Notes: generated by a model not told the origin, from the letters alone. DNA of 57,866 nucleotides from an uncultured Eubacteriales bacterium (GCA_949286525.1 CASECT010000041.1:1-57866); one strand, 5' to 3'; shown: positions 30,836 to 40,771, numbered from the stretch's first letter. A program made the numbers and translations.

Positions 30836-31693
30836 TCAGTCCAGCTTCTCCAGCACTTCTTTCGCCGCGTTCAGATAGAGATTATCCGTAAAACAGATCT
30901 TTCCGGCATCCGCCGCCTGGGCGAACTCGCGATTCATAGGCATCTTGCCTAGCACCGGAATGTTCAGTTCCTTCGCCACATCTTCAATATGGCTCTCTCC
31001 GTAAATATAGATTTTCTCCCCACAGTTTGGACACTCCACATAGCTGTAATTTTCCACAACACCCAGCACCGGAATGTGCATCATCTCCGCCATGTTATAG
31101 GCCTTCTTCACGATCATCTGCACCAATTCCTGGGGCGAGGTAACCACGATGACGCCGTCCACCGGAAGGGACTGGAACACCGTCAGGGGCACATCGCCGG
31201 TTCCCGGAGGCATGTCCACAAACAGGTAATCCACATTTCCCCACTGCACATCGGTCCAGAACTGCTTAACCGCTCCGGCGATGATGGGCCCTCTCCAGAT
31301 GACCGGAGCCTCCTCATCCTCCAGAAGCAGATTCACAGACATGATCTTCGTCCCGTCCGCCGCCTCGATGGGGAAAGATCCCTCGTCATTTCCCACTGCC
31401 GGCCCGTGCACGCCAAACATCTTCGGGATCGAGGGCCCGGTAATGTCCGCGTCCAGAATACCCACCGAATAGCCGGCCCTGCGCATGATCCCCGCCAGGC
31501 TGGATGTCACGAAGGATTTTCCGACACCTCCCTTGCCGCTGACCACGCCGATCACGTGACGGATGTGGGAGTTGGGGTTTGCCGCCTCCCGGAAATCCGG
31601 CTGCTGCCCGGACGCCGAAGGGCATCCCTCACAGCTCTCTCTCGAACACTCGGATGCTCCAGCGCATCCCTGTTTTTCCTCTGCCATTTTCAT
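30836..31693 (-). CDS. Mrp/NBP35-type iron-sulfur cluster carrier ATPase
   Basis: A 285-residue P-loop protein that binds and transfers [4Fe-4S] clusters. The deviant Walker A is GKGGVGKS (53-60). The C-terminal bridging cluster motif is CPNCG. The N-terminus is Cys-rich (Cys10, 16, 21, 24), as in NBP35-like members, which could hold a second cluster. Such carriers suit a host with many Fe-S enzymes like Ech and NrdD. It starts 34 bases after mtnA, so the two are probably cotranscribed. ATG at 31687 is an alternative start. Confidence 0.92.
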   Translation of the reverse strand: MKMAEEKQGCAGASECSRESCEGCPSASGQQPDFREAANPNSHIRHVIGVVSGKGGVGKSFVTSSLAGIMRRAGYSVGILDADITGPSIPKMFGVHGPAVGNDEGSFPIEAADGTKIMSVNLLLEDEEAPVIWRGPIIAGAVKQFWTDVQWGNVDYLFVDMPPGTGDVPLTVFQSLPVDGVIVVTSPQELVQMIVKKAYNMAEMMHIPVLGVVENYSYVECPNCGEKIYIYGESHIEDVAKELNIPVLGKMPMNREFAQAADAGKICFTDNLYLNAAKEVLEKLD

Positions 31694-31727
31694 TTCCTCC
31701 TGCTCTTTCCATTCTTCGTTATTTTTT

Positions 31728-32858
31728 TCATTTGCGCCCTGCGCTCTCCTTTCGGGAAAAAATTTCCCGCAGGCTCTCCCGGTAAGGGGGCCTGGCCACG
31801 CCGTACTCGGTCACGATCCCGGTAATCAGACTGTGGTCTGTCACATCAAAGGCCGGATTATAGACCTTGATCCCCTTTGGCGCCATGGGTTTTTCATACC
31901 ACATCTCCGCTACTTCCTCCGGTTTACGCTCCTCGATGACAATATCGTCCCCTGTCAGCGTCTCCATGTCGATGGTGGATGTAGGGGCACAGACATAGAA
32001 GGGAACGCCGTACTGCCTCGCTGCCAGAGCCGCCATGGATGTGCCGATTTTATTCGCCGTGTCCCCGTTTGCCGCCACCCGGTCGCAGCCCACAAACACC
32101 GCGTCAACCCAGCCGTTTTTCATGACCATGCCGGACATATTGTCGCAGATCAGTGTGGTGTCGATGCCGGAGGCAGACAATTCAAAGGCCGTCAGCCTGG
32201 CTCCCTGCAAAAGGGGCCGGGTTTCGTCGCAGAACACCCGCAGATGATACCCTCTCTCCTGTCCCAGATAGATGGGAGCTGTAGCCGTCCCGTAGCGCAC
32301 GGCCGCCAGCTTTCCCGCATTGCAGTGGGTCAGGATGCCGTCTCCGTCCCCGATCAGGGAAAGCCCATACTCTCCGATCTTTCTGCAGACGGCGATATCC
32401 TCATTCCGGAGAGCCTCCGCCTCAGCCTTCAGATCCTCCCGAATCTCCGAGACGCTTCTCCCCGCCTCATGGGAAGCGCGCACCACGCCATCCATGCGCT
32501 TTAACGCCCAGGAGAGATTTACCGCCGTGGGCCGGGAGGAATCCAGATAGTCCTTCTGCCGGACAAATTCCCGGTAGAAACTGTCAAAGTCATCCATCGG
32601 TATTTCCTTTGCCAACACATAGATCCCGAAAGCCGCCGCTACGCCGATAGCCGGCGCGCCGCGCACCTTGAGAAGATAGATCGCGTCCCAGATCTCTTTT
32701 GCCGTATGCAGGGAGATCCGTTCAACCGTTCCCGGCAGCTTTGTCTGGTCGATGATGACCACGGCGTCATGCTCGTCGTCCAGGGCCACCGTGTCCACAT
32801 CCATCAGGCTGATCTCCTTCGCGGCATTACCCATATCCGTCCTGTTGATCGTCTCCAT
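31728..32858 (-). CDS. mtnA: S-methyl-5-thioribose-1-phosphate isomerase
   Basis: A 376-residue isomerase of the methionine salvage pathway in the eIF2B-like fold. Family motifs [13 protein letters not shown] (about 65-77), [17 protein letters not shown], and the catalytic Asp region [17 protein letters not shown] are present. ATG 32858 follows GGAGGAGAGGAGAAA; an upstream in-frame ATG overlaps that ribosome binding site. No other mtn genes are nearby, so MtnA may act in a partial MTA/5'-deoxyadenosine salvage route, which is an inference. Confidence 0.92.
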   Translation of the reverse strand: METINRTDMGNAAKEISLMDVDTVALDDEHDAVVIIDQTKLPGTVERISLHTAKEIWDAIYLLKVRGAPAIGVAAAFGIYVLAKEIPMDDFDSFYREFVRQKDYLDSSRPTAVNLSWALKRMDGVVRASHEAGRSVSEIREDLKAEAEALRNEDIAVCRKIGEYGLSLIGDGDGILTHCNAGKLAAVRYGTATAPIYLGQERGYHLRVFCDETRPLLQGARLTAFELSASGIDTTLICDNMSGMVMKNGWVDAVFVGCDRVAANGDTANKIGTSMAALAARQYGVPFYVCAPTSTIDMETLTGDDIVIEERKPEEVAEMWYEKPMAPKGIKVYNPAFDVTDHSLITGIVTEYGVARPPYRESLREIFSRKESAGRK

Positions 32859-32894
32859 TTTCTCCTCTCCTCCCATCTGACTCCCGTATTTATT

Positions 32895-32922
32895 ATTATA
32901 GGAAATTAAATTTTTTTGTAAA
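32895..32922 (-). promoter_or_regulatory. mtnA promoter
   Basis: TTTACA (32917-32922) and TATAAT (32895-32900) on the minus strand are separated by 16 bases, with a leader of about 30 bases to mtnA. Confidence 0.65.
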
Positions 32923-32955
32923 TACAAAACCTGACTTGCACCCGTCAAAATACAT

Positions 32956-32984
32956 TTGTATTTTTCCTTTTCCCATGCTATATT
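32956..32984 (+). promoter_or_regulatory. Promoter of the Sel1-repeat gene
   Basis: TTGTAT (32956-32961) and TATATT (32979-32984) are separated by 17 bases, 50 bases before the gene and divergent from the mtnA promoter. Confidence 0.6.
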
Positions 32985-33033
32985 TAAATTATATTAAATC
33001 TACTTCATTCATAGTTTTTGGGAGGATATGAGT

Positions 33034-34353
33034 ATGAGAAATGACAGCCTGGAATACCTGACCTCGGAACACGCATCGCTGAAGCCCCTGCGAATCTATC
33101 AGTTCAACGGAGAAATTTACGAATGTATACCGAGCACCGACCGTGAAAATTTCTGGCTGCGGAATCTGAAGACAGGGGAAAAAGAACGCCTGGAAACGTC
33201 CCTTACCATTACGCGGAAGGATGATATCCACGACATCACAGACGATTACATCAGAGAACACCCCGACTACGCCGCAAAGCGGCTGGATAAGGCAAGGGAA
33301 GCTCTGAGCCAGGCCAAAGATTACTTCGAGGCGCGCCGCCTTTTGGAGCCCCTGGCGGAAAGCGGCGATCCGGAAGCCCAGTATCTGATGGCCTACTGCT
33401 ACACCAAAGCTTCCAATCCCGATCTGTTTCCCCCGAAGTATGTAAATATCTATCTGGAAAAAGCTGCCGCCCAGGGCCATCTGAAGGCCCAGTATTTTCT
33501 CGCCCAAAATTACCGCGTCGGATTCAACGATACCGAAGACCCCGTGCTGTCCGCCAAATGGTATGAGGAGGCCGCCAAACAGGGGCATGCGAAAGCGGCG
33601 GCGTTTACCGGCATGAATCACGAGACCGGCGTAAAAGGGCTCTACCCGGCAGATCCAAAGGCCGCCTTCCACTGGTATCAGATTTCCGCCGAGGCAAGCG
33701 ATCCCCTCGGCCTCTATTACCTTGGTCTTGCCTACGAGAATGGCGTCGGCACAAAAGCCGACCGAAAAAAAGCCCTGGAATGTTACCGGAAGGGCGCGGA
33801 ACTGAAACATAAAAATTGCACCTTCCGATACGCCTATATTCAGGATCCCGTTTACGGTTTCCCGGAGTTTGCCAATGGGGAAGCCGCACTGAAATGGTAC
33901 TATGAAGCCAAAATTCTGCGAGATGCGCGGGCCTCCCGTTACCTCGGCCTGCATTACGCCAACGGCACCTGCGGCAAGGACATCAACCCTCGCAAGGCCC
34001 GGGAACTGTTCTTAGACGGCGCCAGCCTTGGCGACGCTCCCTGCGCGGCCGCAGCCGGCCGGGACTACCTTTACGGGGATCACGGCGCCAAGCAGGATCT
34101 GTACCAGGCTTACCGCTTATGCAGCCAGGCCGCGGAGGCCGGCGACACCACCGGAATGCTTTTGCTGGCACACTATTATCTGCTCATCTCCGAAACGGAG
34201 GAGCATCTGGAAAAAGCCGTGGAATGGGGCAAAAAAGCAAAGGCGAATGGCGGTAATGCCGATCCGTTGTTGGAGGAAGCCCAGAGACGCCTGAAAGAAC
34301 TCCGAGAGGAGGAAAAGAAGAAAACAGGGCTGTTCGGACGGAAGCGCAGGTAA
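33034..34353 (+). CDS. Sel1/TPR-like repeat protein
   Basis: A 439-residue cytoplasmic protein. After an N-terminal domain of about 90 residues it holds about eight Sel1-like repeats (for example AESGDPEAQYLMAYCYTKA and EEAAKQGHAKAAAFTGMNHE), forming a helical scaffold for protein contacts. A basic tail, GLFGRKRR, ends it. ATG 33034 is preferred to ATG 33028 because GGAGG (33021-33025) is then eight bases away instead of two. The partner is unknown; the gene stands alone between mtnA and an ECF S-component gene. Confidence 0.85.
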   Translation: MRNDSLEYLTSEHASLKPLRIYQFNGEIYECIPSTDRENFWLRNLKTGEKERLETSLTITRKDDIHDITDDYIREHPDYAAKRLDKAREALSQAKDYFEARRLLEPLAESGDPEAQYLMAYCYTKASNPDLFPPKYVNIYLEKAAAQGHLKAQYFLAQNYRVGFNDTEDPVLSAKWYEEAAKQGHAKAAAFTGMNHETGVKGLYPADPKAAFHWYQISAEASDPLGLYYLGLAYENGVGTKADRKKALECYRKGAELKHKNCTFRYAYIQDPVYGFPEFANGEAALKWYYEAKILRDARASRYLGLHYANGTCGKDINPRKARELFLDGASLGDAPCAAAAGRDYLYGDHGAKQDLYQAYRLCSQAAEAGDTTGMLLLAHYYLLISETEEHLEKAVEWGKKAKANGGNADPLLEEAQRRLKELREEEKKKTGLFGRKRR

Positions 34354-34368
34354 AATCTCCGATTTTTC

Positions 34369-34397
34369 TTGCCAAAGAGAGAAAAATATACTATTCT
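34369..34397 (+). promoter_or_regulatory. Putative promoter of the S-component gene
   Basis: TTGCCA (34369-34374) and TATTCT (34392-34397) are 17 bases apart. No riboswitch structure was recognised in the leader of about 35 bases. Confidence 0.4.
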
Positions 34398-34436
34398 ATC
34401 CTTTGTGCATCGTAACCATTCAGAAAGGAAAAGACT

Positions 34437-35048
34437 ATGAAAAAGAAAATGAGTACAGCCTATATGGTTGAGTTGGCAGTACTGATTGCCATCATTCTGA
34501 TCATGGCTTTTACCCCAATTGGCTACATTCGGACTCTCGGACTGGAGATTACCCTGATCGTAGTACCTGTGGCGGTAGGAGCCGTAACTTTAGGACCCAT
34601 GGCGGGCCTGATTCTCGGCACGATCTTCGGAATTACCAGTTTTATCCAGTGCTTCGGCATGAGCGCTTTCGGCGTCATGCTGCTCTCCATCAATCCGGTA
34701 TTTACCTTTATCGTCTGCGTACCCACGAGAATGCTGATGGGATGGCTGACCGGACTGATCTTCCAGGGACTTCGGAAGGGATCCGCCACGAAAAAAATCG
34801 CGTGCCCTGTTTCCTGTCTGGCAAGTCCCCTGCTGAACACGCTGTTTTTTATGAGCGCGATCTGCATCCTGTTTTACCAGACAGACTACATCCAGTCGCT
34901 GGTGACCTCCTTCGGGGCATCAAACGCACTGGCCTTCGTCATCGCCTTCGTCGGCTTTAACGGTCTGGTTGAGGCTCTGGCTTCCTTCATAGCGGGAACC
35001 GCCATCGCCCAGGCTCTGCTGGTTGTCATGCGGCGCAGCGCGAAATAA
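34437..35048 (+). CDS. ECF transporter S-component
   Basis: A 203-residue, highly hydrophobic protein with about six membrane helices. It opens STAYMVELAVLIAIILIMAF and contains a glycine-rich GPMAGLILGTIFGITSF segment, both typical of substrate-binding S-components of energy-coupling-factor transporters. The ATPases EcfA/A' and EcfT are not in the window, as usual for group II systems with a shared module. The vitamin or other substrate cannot be read from the sequence; the lack of a riboswitch gives no hint. Confidence 0.78.
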   Translation: MKKKMSTAYMVELAVLIAIILIMAFTPIGYIRTLGLEITLIVVPVAVGAVTLGPMAGLILGTIFGITSFIQCFGMSAFGVMLLSINPVFTFIVCVPTRMLMGWLTGLIFQGLRKGSATKKIACPVSCLASPLLNTLFFMSAICILFYQTDYIQSLVTSFGASNALAFVIAFVGFNGLVEALASFIAGTAIAQALLVVMRRSAK

Positions 35049-35135
35049 GCGCAGACAGAAAAGAGCAGAACATAAAATTTTCAATAAATAATTTCAATAA
35101 TAAAATATACGGTTACGGCACAAAACCAGGAAAAT

Positions 35136-35179
35136 ACGCCGGAAGAAAGCCCTCAGAGGGGACTTTCTCCCGGCGTTTA
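35136..35179. terminator. Bidirectional terminator between convergent genes
   Basis: ACGCCGG-AGAAAG and CTTTCT-CCGGCGT form a long stem with one mismatch and a CCC/GGGG upper part (35136-35176). TTT follows on the plus strand and ATTTT on the minus strand. It separates the S-component and EcsC genes. Confidence 0.7.
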
Positions 35180-35269
35180 CTCGTTCCAGCCACAGCCCAT
35201 ACTGTCTGCCACACGCTGAACAGGCTGTCTACTATCTCTGAATACTCTTCCTGCATGGGCAAAAAATAT

Positions 35270-36070
35270 CTACTGGCCCATGGAATCTCTATTTATCAGA
35301 AAACGCCGCCGGTATTTCAGTTCCGCGTAGTCGCCGATCCGCTTCATGCACCACACGTCCGACGTTCCTCCGATGATCCCCGCCAGCGGAATGGTCTGCA
35401 GGAACTTCATGTACAGAAGTTTCTTTGAGAGAGCTCTCGCCGTGCGTTCTGTCTGCTCTTCCGCAGATTCCTTCCATACCGCTCCACTTTCGATAACATC
35501 GTTGAGTTCCCGATCTTTTCTGCGCAATTCCTCGCCCCAGCACATAGCGTTTTCCATAAGTTTCAAAATAAAAATCCGCTCCCACTCACTCTCGTAATTG
35601 TATCCATAATATTCCGCGATCTCATAAATGCTCCGAAGCAGTGCTCCGACAAAAACAGGGATATCCGGCACGCCGATGCCCAGCGCTCCCAGAACACCGC
35701 CCTCCACGGCGGAAACCGCAAGATGAATGCCCTTTGCTTTTTCCGCCTCACGGCGGGATTTTGCAGCTATTTCCATTTTTTGCTTATTTCCATTCGAGAG
35801 TTCCCGCTCTGCTTCCCGATGAGCCAGACGGATCTTTTCCTTCGGGTAGGTCTTCTCAATAAAGCCGGTTCCCTTCTCAAAAACCAGAGCAAAAGCCTTG
35901 TCAAAAGCTTTGTTCAGCACCTCCTGCATATCGTCCGGCATAATCTCCGCCGCTTTTTTGTTGACAATATTTTCCCGCTTCCTGCTGTGGCTTCTCAAAT
36001 AAGTCACTTCATCCGCCCGGAGTCGGTTCCACTCTTTACGCCATTCCCGCTGCTGCGCCTGATACTCCAT
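35270..36070 (-). CDS. EcsC-family protein
   Basis: A 266-residue protein of the EcsC family. The core has GIHLAVSAVEGGVLGALGIG (about 115-134), which continues VPDIPVFVGALLRSIYEIAE, a membrane-associated hairpin. Near the C-terminus is IPLAGIIGGTSDVWCMKRI. The EcsC role is poorly defined. ATG 36070 follows GGGAG at seven bases and starts 13 bases after the upstream fusion gene, so they probably form one unit. After the TAG stop the same frame stays open for 30 codons; readthrough is not supported. Confidence 0.8.
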   Translation of the reverse strand: MEYQAQQREWRKEWNRLRADEVTYLRSHSRKRENIVNKKAAEIMPDDMQEVLNKAFDKAFALVFEKGTGFIEKTYPKEKIRLAHREAERELSNGNKQKMEIAAKSRREAEKAKGIHLAVSAVEGGVLGALGIGVPDIPVFVGALLRSIYEIAEYYGYNYESEWERIFILKLMENAMCWGEELRRKDRELNDVIESGAVWKESAEEQTERTARALSKKLLYMKFLQTIPLAGIIGGTSDVWCMKRIGDYAELKYRRRFLINRDSMGQ

Positions 36071-36083
36071 ATCACATCTCCCG

Positions 36084-37454
36084 TCACACAATCTCGTACT
36101 CGGCTTCCGCCAACACCTTCAGAGCCTTTTCATACTGTTCCCCTTTTGTCAGAATATAGTCGGTATTGTAGGTGGAGACCGCGAAAATACCGATCTCATA
36201 TTCCGCCAGAATCGTCGCGATTTTCGACAGAATCCCAATCAGGGAGAAATCCAGAACCCCCTGTATCTTCATGGCTTTCCATCCGTCATCCCTCTTGATG
36301 ACATTTTCCGGGACCTGATCCGTCGGGCAGACCAGCGACTGTTCCTCCGGCGTCCTGCCGACAAAACAGTAGGGCGTCTCCCAGTTTACACCGGAATAGT
36401 CCGTTACCTGGCATACGGAAAAATCACAGTCGATCCGCTCTATCCGCATCTTTGTCCAGCCCATAACAAATTCTCTCTCGCCTGTGGCTTCATCTACTCC
36501 CTCCTCCAAAATCGCAAATCCTTCCCTGCGATAGAAGGAAAGAGCCCGGGCATTTTTCTCATACACATGCAGCCGCAGATATTCCCGCTCCGCTTTCACA
36601 AAATCCATCAACGACTTCCCGATTCCCCGGGATCTTGCCTCATCCCGGACAAAAATCCCCTCGATATCTTCATCGTTCAGCCCGATAAATCCCTGCGGTT
36701 CGGCTTCACTATCCTTGGCTTCATTGCCCTCGATCCGGCCGCCCGAATTTCCGGTTGCCGGTTTTTCCTCCCAGATATAAACCTCCGCCAACGGAAACAG
36801 CTCCTTTACCGCCGCAAGATTTCCCTCCCAATAGGCGGCCGGAATAAAATCATGGGCCTGTCGGTTGGCGTCCAGCCAGATCTTTGTCACGGCATCGAGA
36901 TCCGCCGCTTCCATAGGCCGTATCCTGCCCTCCTGTCTCTTCCGATAAGTCTCCAATGCCTTCTCCTCCACTTCCCTTACAAAAGCATCCTTCCCGTCAC
37001 AGTAACGTTCAATATCATAAGGATATTTTTCTGCCAGTTCTTTTTTCAAGCGGCCATAAACCTCCCGCGCTCTCTCATGGGTTCTCATATAGTCCCGGAA
37101 CGCCAGGTGCCTGTCTATATTTTTTCTGTCATTCTCCGCAAAAATATGGATCTGATGAGTCCGCTCATCTCCTCCCTTTCGAAGATAGCGTCTGCCCGGG
37201 ATGCCAAACTCCCCGAGATACTCATAGCCGACCTTCTCAAAATCTTCTGCCGTACAATCCGCCTCCTCCAGGGATTTCACTCCTACCAGAATGTCGATGA
37301 TCGGCTTCGCCGCCAGACAGGGCACGGACGTACTTCCGATATGATGGATTTCAACGCAGTTTTCCCCGAGAATACTCCTTATGATCCGGCTCTCCTTCCC
37401 ATAGGCCTCTTCCCAGGCCGGATCATAATCTACTACTACTACATGCTGGGGCAT
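36084..37454 (-). CDS. GrpB - GNAT acetyltransferase - ACT (CASTOR-like) triple fusion
   Basis: A 456-residue protein with three domains. Residues 1-172 are a GrpB/UPF0157 nucleotidyltransferase-like domain (HHIGSTSVPCLAAKPIID at 37-54). Residues 176-335 are a GNAT acetyltransferase (acetyl-CoA loop RDEARSRGIGKSLM, 270-283). Residues 336-456 are an ACT-type domain of the CASTOR/ACT_7 class (VLDFSLIGILSKIATILAEY), usually a separate protein that binds amino acids. ATG 37454 has AAAGGAG six bases upstream. The order suggests an acetyltransferase controlled by an amino acid, but neither substrate nor ligand is known. Confidence 0.85.
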   Translation of the reverse strand: MPQHVVVVDYDPAWEEAYGKESRIIRSILGENCVEIHHIGSTSVPCLAAKPIIDILVGVKSLEEADCTAEDFEKVGYEYLGEFGIPGRRYLRKGGDERTHQIHIFAENDRKNIDRHLAFRDYMRTHERAREVYGRLKKELAEKYPYDIERYCDGKDAFVREVEEKALETYRKRQEGRIRPMEAADLDAVTKIWLDANRQAHDFIPAAYWEGNLAAVKELFPLAEVYIWEEKPATGNSGGRIEGNEAKDSEAEPQGFIGLNDEDIEGIFVRDEARSRGIGKSLMDFVKAEREYLRLHVYEKNARALSFYRREGFAILEEGVDEATGEREFVMGWTKMRIERIDCDFSVCQVTDYSGVNWETPYCFVGRTPEEQSLVCPTDQVPENVIKRDDGWKAMKIQGVLDFSLIGILSKIATILAEYEIGIFAVSTYNTDYILTKGEQYEKALKVLAEAEYEIV

Positions 37455-37627
37455 GATATTCTCCTTTCTTATCATCTGTGTCTCCTGTGATCTATCATAA
37501 CAAATTACCCTCCCTTTCTCCAGCAATTTTCCTCTCTGAAAATCTATGCTTTTGAACCATTCCATTTTATTTGCCAGAGCAGGATTTTCGGATGAAAAGC
37601 AGGATGTCTGAAAAGAAGAAAATTTTT

Positions 37628-37661
37628 AAAAAAAACAGGCCGGCATTCCGCCAGCCTGTTT
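37628..37661 (-). terminator. Butyrate operon terminator
   Basis: On the minus strand AAACAGGC-TGGC and GCCGGCCTGTTT form a stem around a short loop, followed by a run of eight T. It lies 51 bases after the etfA stop. Confidence 0.85.
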
Positions 37662-37712
37662 CTCTATGTTTCTCTCTGTTTTACTCTTCCTGATCTTCTG
37701 ATGATCCGCAGC

Positions 37713-38756
37713 TTATTTCGCTGCAGCGTCCGCTTTCAAAGCCTCGGTCAGCATCGGAACGATCTTGTTCAGATCGCCGACGATTCCGTAGTCAGCCACA
37801 TCGAAGATCGGAGCGTCCGCATCCTTGTTGATGGCGATGATGATATCGGACTCCTCCATACCAGCTACGTGCTGGATTGCTCCGGAGATACCGATCGCAA
37901 AGTACACGTTCGGACGAACGGTCTTTCCGGTCTGGCCTACCTGATAATCCTGAGGCAGCCATCCGTTCTCAACAACCGCACGGGAGCAGCTTACCATACC
38001 GCCCAGCACATCCGCCAGATCCTGCAGCATCGCGAAATTCTCCTGACTTCCTACGCCACGGCCGCCGGATACCAGAATCTTGGCGTCCATGATATTCTGC
38101 ACAGTGCCAACGGCCTTCACAATGTCGAGAATCTCCACATAACGGCTGTTCTCCTCGAATCCCGGATTGAATTCGATAACCTCAGCCTTCGCGCCCTTAA
38201 CCGGCTCCAGCTTCTGCATAACGCCGGGGCGAACCGTTGCCATCTGGGGACGATTGTCCGGGCAGGCGATGGTCGCGATGGTGTTTCCACCGAAGGCGGG
38301 ACGGGTCATCAGCAGCTGATTGTGCTTCTGCTCCTGACCGGGTGTGGGGTTCAGCGGGAAGTCGCCGATCTCCAGCATCGTACAGTCTGCGGTCAGACCG
38401 GTCTTCACTCTCGCGGATACGGTCGGTCCCAGATCACGTCCGATAGCGGTAGCGCCCACCAGCATGATCTCCGGCTTGTACTCGTTGATCACTGCTGCCA
38501 ATGCATGAGCGTAGGGCTCTGTCTTGTAAACTTCCAGCATCGGATCGTCCACAACGATAACCTTGTCAGCGCCGTACTCGGCAAGCTGATCTGCCAGACC
38601 CTTTACATTGGAGCCCAGCAGCACTGCGGTCACATCGGTGTCCAGATCCTTTGCAAGCTCTTTTCCTTTTCCGATCAGCTCAAAAGCGATGGAACTGATC
38701 TCATTATCTACCTGCTGCGCGTATATAAATACGCCCTTGTATTCTTCTAATGCCAT
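37713..38756 (-). CDS. etfA: Electron transfer flavoprotein, alpha subunit
   Basis: A 347-residue FAD protein, partner of EtfB in moving electrons to and from Bcd. The C-terminal FAD domain has [15 protein letters not shown] and later [10 protein letters not shown]. In clostridial Bcd-EtfAB complexes this pair bifurcates electrons from NADH to crotonyl-CoA and ferredoxin. ATG 38756 is chosen by family alignment, but the ribosome binding site AAAAGGA is rather far; GTG codons at 38765/38768 are alternatives. It is the last gene of the operon. Confidence 0.95.
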   Translation of the reverse strand: MALEEYKGVFIYAQQVDNEISSIAFELIGKGKELAKDLDTDVTAVLLGSNVKGLADQLAEYGADKVIVVDDPMLEVYKTEPYAHALAAVINEYKPEIMLVGATAIGRDLGPTVSARVKTGLTADCTMLEIGDFPLNPTPGQEQKHNQLLMTRPAFGGNTIATIACPDNRPQMATVRPGVMQKLEPVKGAKAEVIEFNPGFEENSRYVEILDIVKAVGTVQNIMDAKILVSGGRGVGSQENFAMLQDLADVLGGMVSCSRAVVENGWLPQDYQVGQTGKTVRPNVYFAIGISGAIQHVAGMEESDIIIAINKDADAPIFDVADYGIVGDLNKIVPMLTEALKADAAAK

Positions 38757-38782
38757 TTTTTTCACCACTTTTCCTTTTTATA

Positions 38783-39568
38783 TTAGATTACGTGTTTCTC
38801 TTTCAACTTGCCCATGATATAGTCCACAGACTCCTGAGGATCCAGGGTAACCTTCTCGCCGGCGCCCTTGCGTACCTTGTCGGAAGCCTTTGCGATCTTG
38901 GTGGGAGATCCCTTCAAACCCAGATCGGAATCATCCACATCCTTTAAGTCTGCTCTGCCCCAAACGGTAACTTCTTTCTCGTCATAGGCGTCAAAGATTC
39001 CGCCAGGAGTCATATATCTCGGCTCGTTCAGCTCGGAAAGTGCTGTGATCAGACATGGCATTTTTGCCTTCAGCATGTGATATCTGTCTTCATACTGACG
39101 TTTTACAACTACGGAATCTCCGTCGATCTTGATATCCTCCGCATAGGAGATTACCGGGATTCCCAGATGCTCCGCGATCTGCGGTCCCACCTGAGCGGTA
39201 TCTCCGTCGATGGCCTGACGGCCGGTAATGATCAGATCGTAATCCAGATTCCGGATTGCTCCGGCGATGGTGGTGGAAGTAGCCCAGGTATCTGCGCCGC
39301 CCAGCACTCTGTCCGTTACCAGAATCGCGTTGTCCGCTCCCATAGCCAGCGCCTCTCTCAGCACGTCGTCTGCCTTGGGAAGTCCCATGGTAAGCACGGT
39401 AACCTCTGCTCCCATCTCATCTTTGATCCGAAGAGCCGCCTCCAGTCCGGCCTTATCGTCCGGATTCATGATAGCCAGCATGGCTGCTCTGTCAAGGGTT
39501 CCGTCCGGGTTGAACTTTACGCCGCCCTTGGTATCCGGAACCTGTTTGATACATACTATGATTTTCAT
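38783..39568 (-). CDS. etfB: Electron transfer flavoprotein, beta subunit
   Basis: A 261-residue flavoprotein subunit. It begins MKIIVCIKQVPDTKGGVKFN and carries GRQAIDGDTAQVGPQIAEHL near residue 120, both standard for EtfB. It is placed between bcd and etfA with spacings of 48 and 26 bases. Bifurcating EtfB proteins bind a second FAD; the sequence by eye does not settle this, but the operon context favours it. Confidence 0.95.
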   Translation of the reverse strand: MKIIVCIKQVPDTKGGVKFNPDGTLDRAAMLAIMNPDDKAGLEAALRIKDEMGAEVTVLTMGLPKADDVLREALAMGADNAILVTDRVLGGADTWATSTTIAGAIRNLDYDLIITGRQAIDGDTAQVGPQIAEHLGIPVISYAEDIKIDGDSVVVKRQYEDRYHMLKAKMPCLITALSELNEPRYMTPGGIFDAYDEKEVTVWGRADLKDVDDSDLGLKGSPTKIAKASDKVRKGAGEKVTLDPQESVDYIMGKLKEKHVI

Positions 39569-39616
39569 GTATTTTCTCTCCTTTATATTAGCTTTCTCAA
39601 TCCGCGAAAAGCGCGA

Positions 39617-40771
39617 CTATTTCAGCAGTGCGCCCGAGATAACCATACGCTGAACCTCGGAAGTTCCCTCGTAGATCTCTGTGATCTTAGCGTCACGCAT
39701 CATACGCTCTACATCGTACTCACGGATATATCCGTAACCGCCGAACAGCTGAACAACCTCGGTAGTCACCGCCATTGCAGTCTCAGCAGCAAAAAGTTTT
39801 GCCTTTGCAGCCTCTACGGAGTAAGTCTTCTGGGTAGCCTTTGCCATCGCAGCCTTGTACACCAGAAGCTGAGCAGCCTCGATTCTGGTAGCCATATCAG
39901 CGATCTTGAACTGAGTGTTCTGCTGCTGAGCGATGGAACGGCCGAACTGCTTTCTCTCCTTGGTATACTCGATCACACGGTCCAGAGCGCCCTCAGCGAT
40001 ACCCAGAGCCTGAGCGGCGATACCGATACGTCCGCCGTCCAATGTATGCATGGCGATGGGGAATCCTCTTCCCTCCGGTCCAAGGAGCGCATCCTTCGGA
40101 ATTCTGCAGTCCTCGAAAATCAGCTCATATGTAGAAGATCCGCGGATACCCATCTTCTTCTCCTTGGTTCCGAAGGAGAATCCGGGAGCTCCCTTCTCAA
40201 CGATGAATGCGGAGAAGTTTTTCTTCTTTCTTCCTCTCTTGTCCTCTGTCACGCTGGTAATAGCGATTACAATGTAAACGTCAGCAACCTTACCGTTGGT
40301 AATGAAGCACTTGGAGCCGTTCAGCACCCACTCGTCGCCGTCTAATACGGCCTTTGTCTGAGCGCCCTGAGCGTCAGTTCCCGCGCCCGGCTCGGTCAGA
40401 GCGAAAGCTCCCAGTTTCTCGCCGGTTGCCAGCGGTCTTACATATTTCTGCTTCTGCTCCTCGGTTCCGTAGGTCAGAATCGGGTCGATGCACAGAGAAG
40501 TGTGAGCGGATACGATAACGCCGGTGGTGGCGCAGACTTTGGAGAGCTCCTCCACGCACATCACATAGGTCAGAGGATCGCATCCCTGTCCGCCGTACTC
40601 CTTGGGAACCGGAATTCCCATGAATCCGTACTTGCCCATTTTCTCAACGGTCTGTGCGGGGAACTGCTCTGTCTCGTCTGTCTCCTGTGCCAGAGGTTTT
40701 ACTTCTGTCTCAGCGAATTCCTTAAACAGAGTCCTCGCCATTTCATGTTTCTTATCTAAACCGAAATCCAT
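39617..40771 (-). CDS. bcd: Butyryl-CoA dehydrogenase
   Basis: A 384-residue acyl-CoA dehydrogenase that reduces crotonyl-CoA to butyryl-CoA. The flavin/substrate motif LTEPGAGTDAQGAQT (about 125-139), the QLFGGYGYIREYDVERMMRD signature and the closing EIYEGTSEVQRMVI are present. ATG 40771 follows AGGAGG. It is the fourth gene of the butyrate operon and sits directly before etfB-etfA, its electron partners. Confidence 0.95.
   Translation of the reverse strand: MDFGLDKKHEMARTLFKEFAETEVKPLAQETDETEQFPAQTVEKMGKYGFMGIPVPKEYGGQGCDPLTYVMCVEELSKVCATTGVIVSAHTSLCIDPILTYGTEEQKQKYVRPLATGEKLGAFALTEPGAGTDAQGAQTKAVLDGDEWVLNGSKCFITNGKVADVYIVIAITSVTEDKRGRKKKNFSAFIVEKGAPGFSFGTKEKKMGIRGSSTYELIFEDCRIPKDALLGPEGRGFPIAMHTLDGGRIGIAAQALGIAEGALDRVIEYTKERKQFGRSIAQQQNTQFKIADMATRIEAAQLLVYKAAMAKATQKTYSVEAAKAKLFAAETAMAVTTEVVQLFGGYGYIREYDVERMMRDAKITEIYEGTSEVQRMVISGALLK

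Noticed and set aside
35180..35269. Readthrough extension of the EcsC gene past its TAG
   Set aside because: The frame remains open for 30 codons but is followed by a terminator and shows no conserved motif; a normal stop is the simpler reading.
37701..40345. Two long plus-strand frames opposite etfA, etfB and bcd
   Set aside because: The minus-strand genes form a textbook butyrate operon; the antisense frames show only Ser/Leu/His-rich shadow composition.
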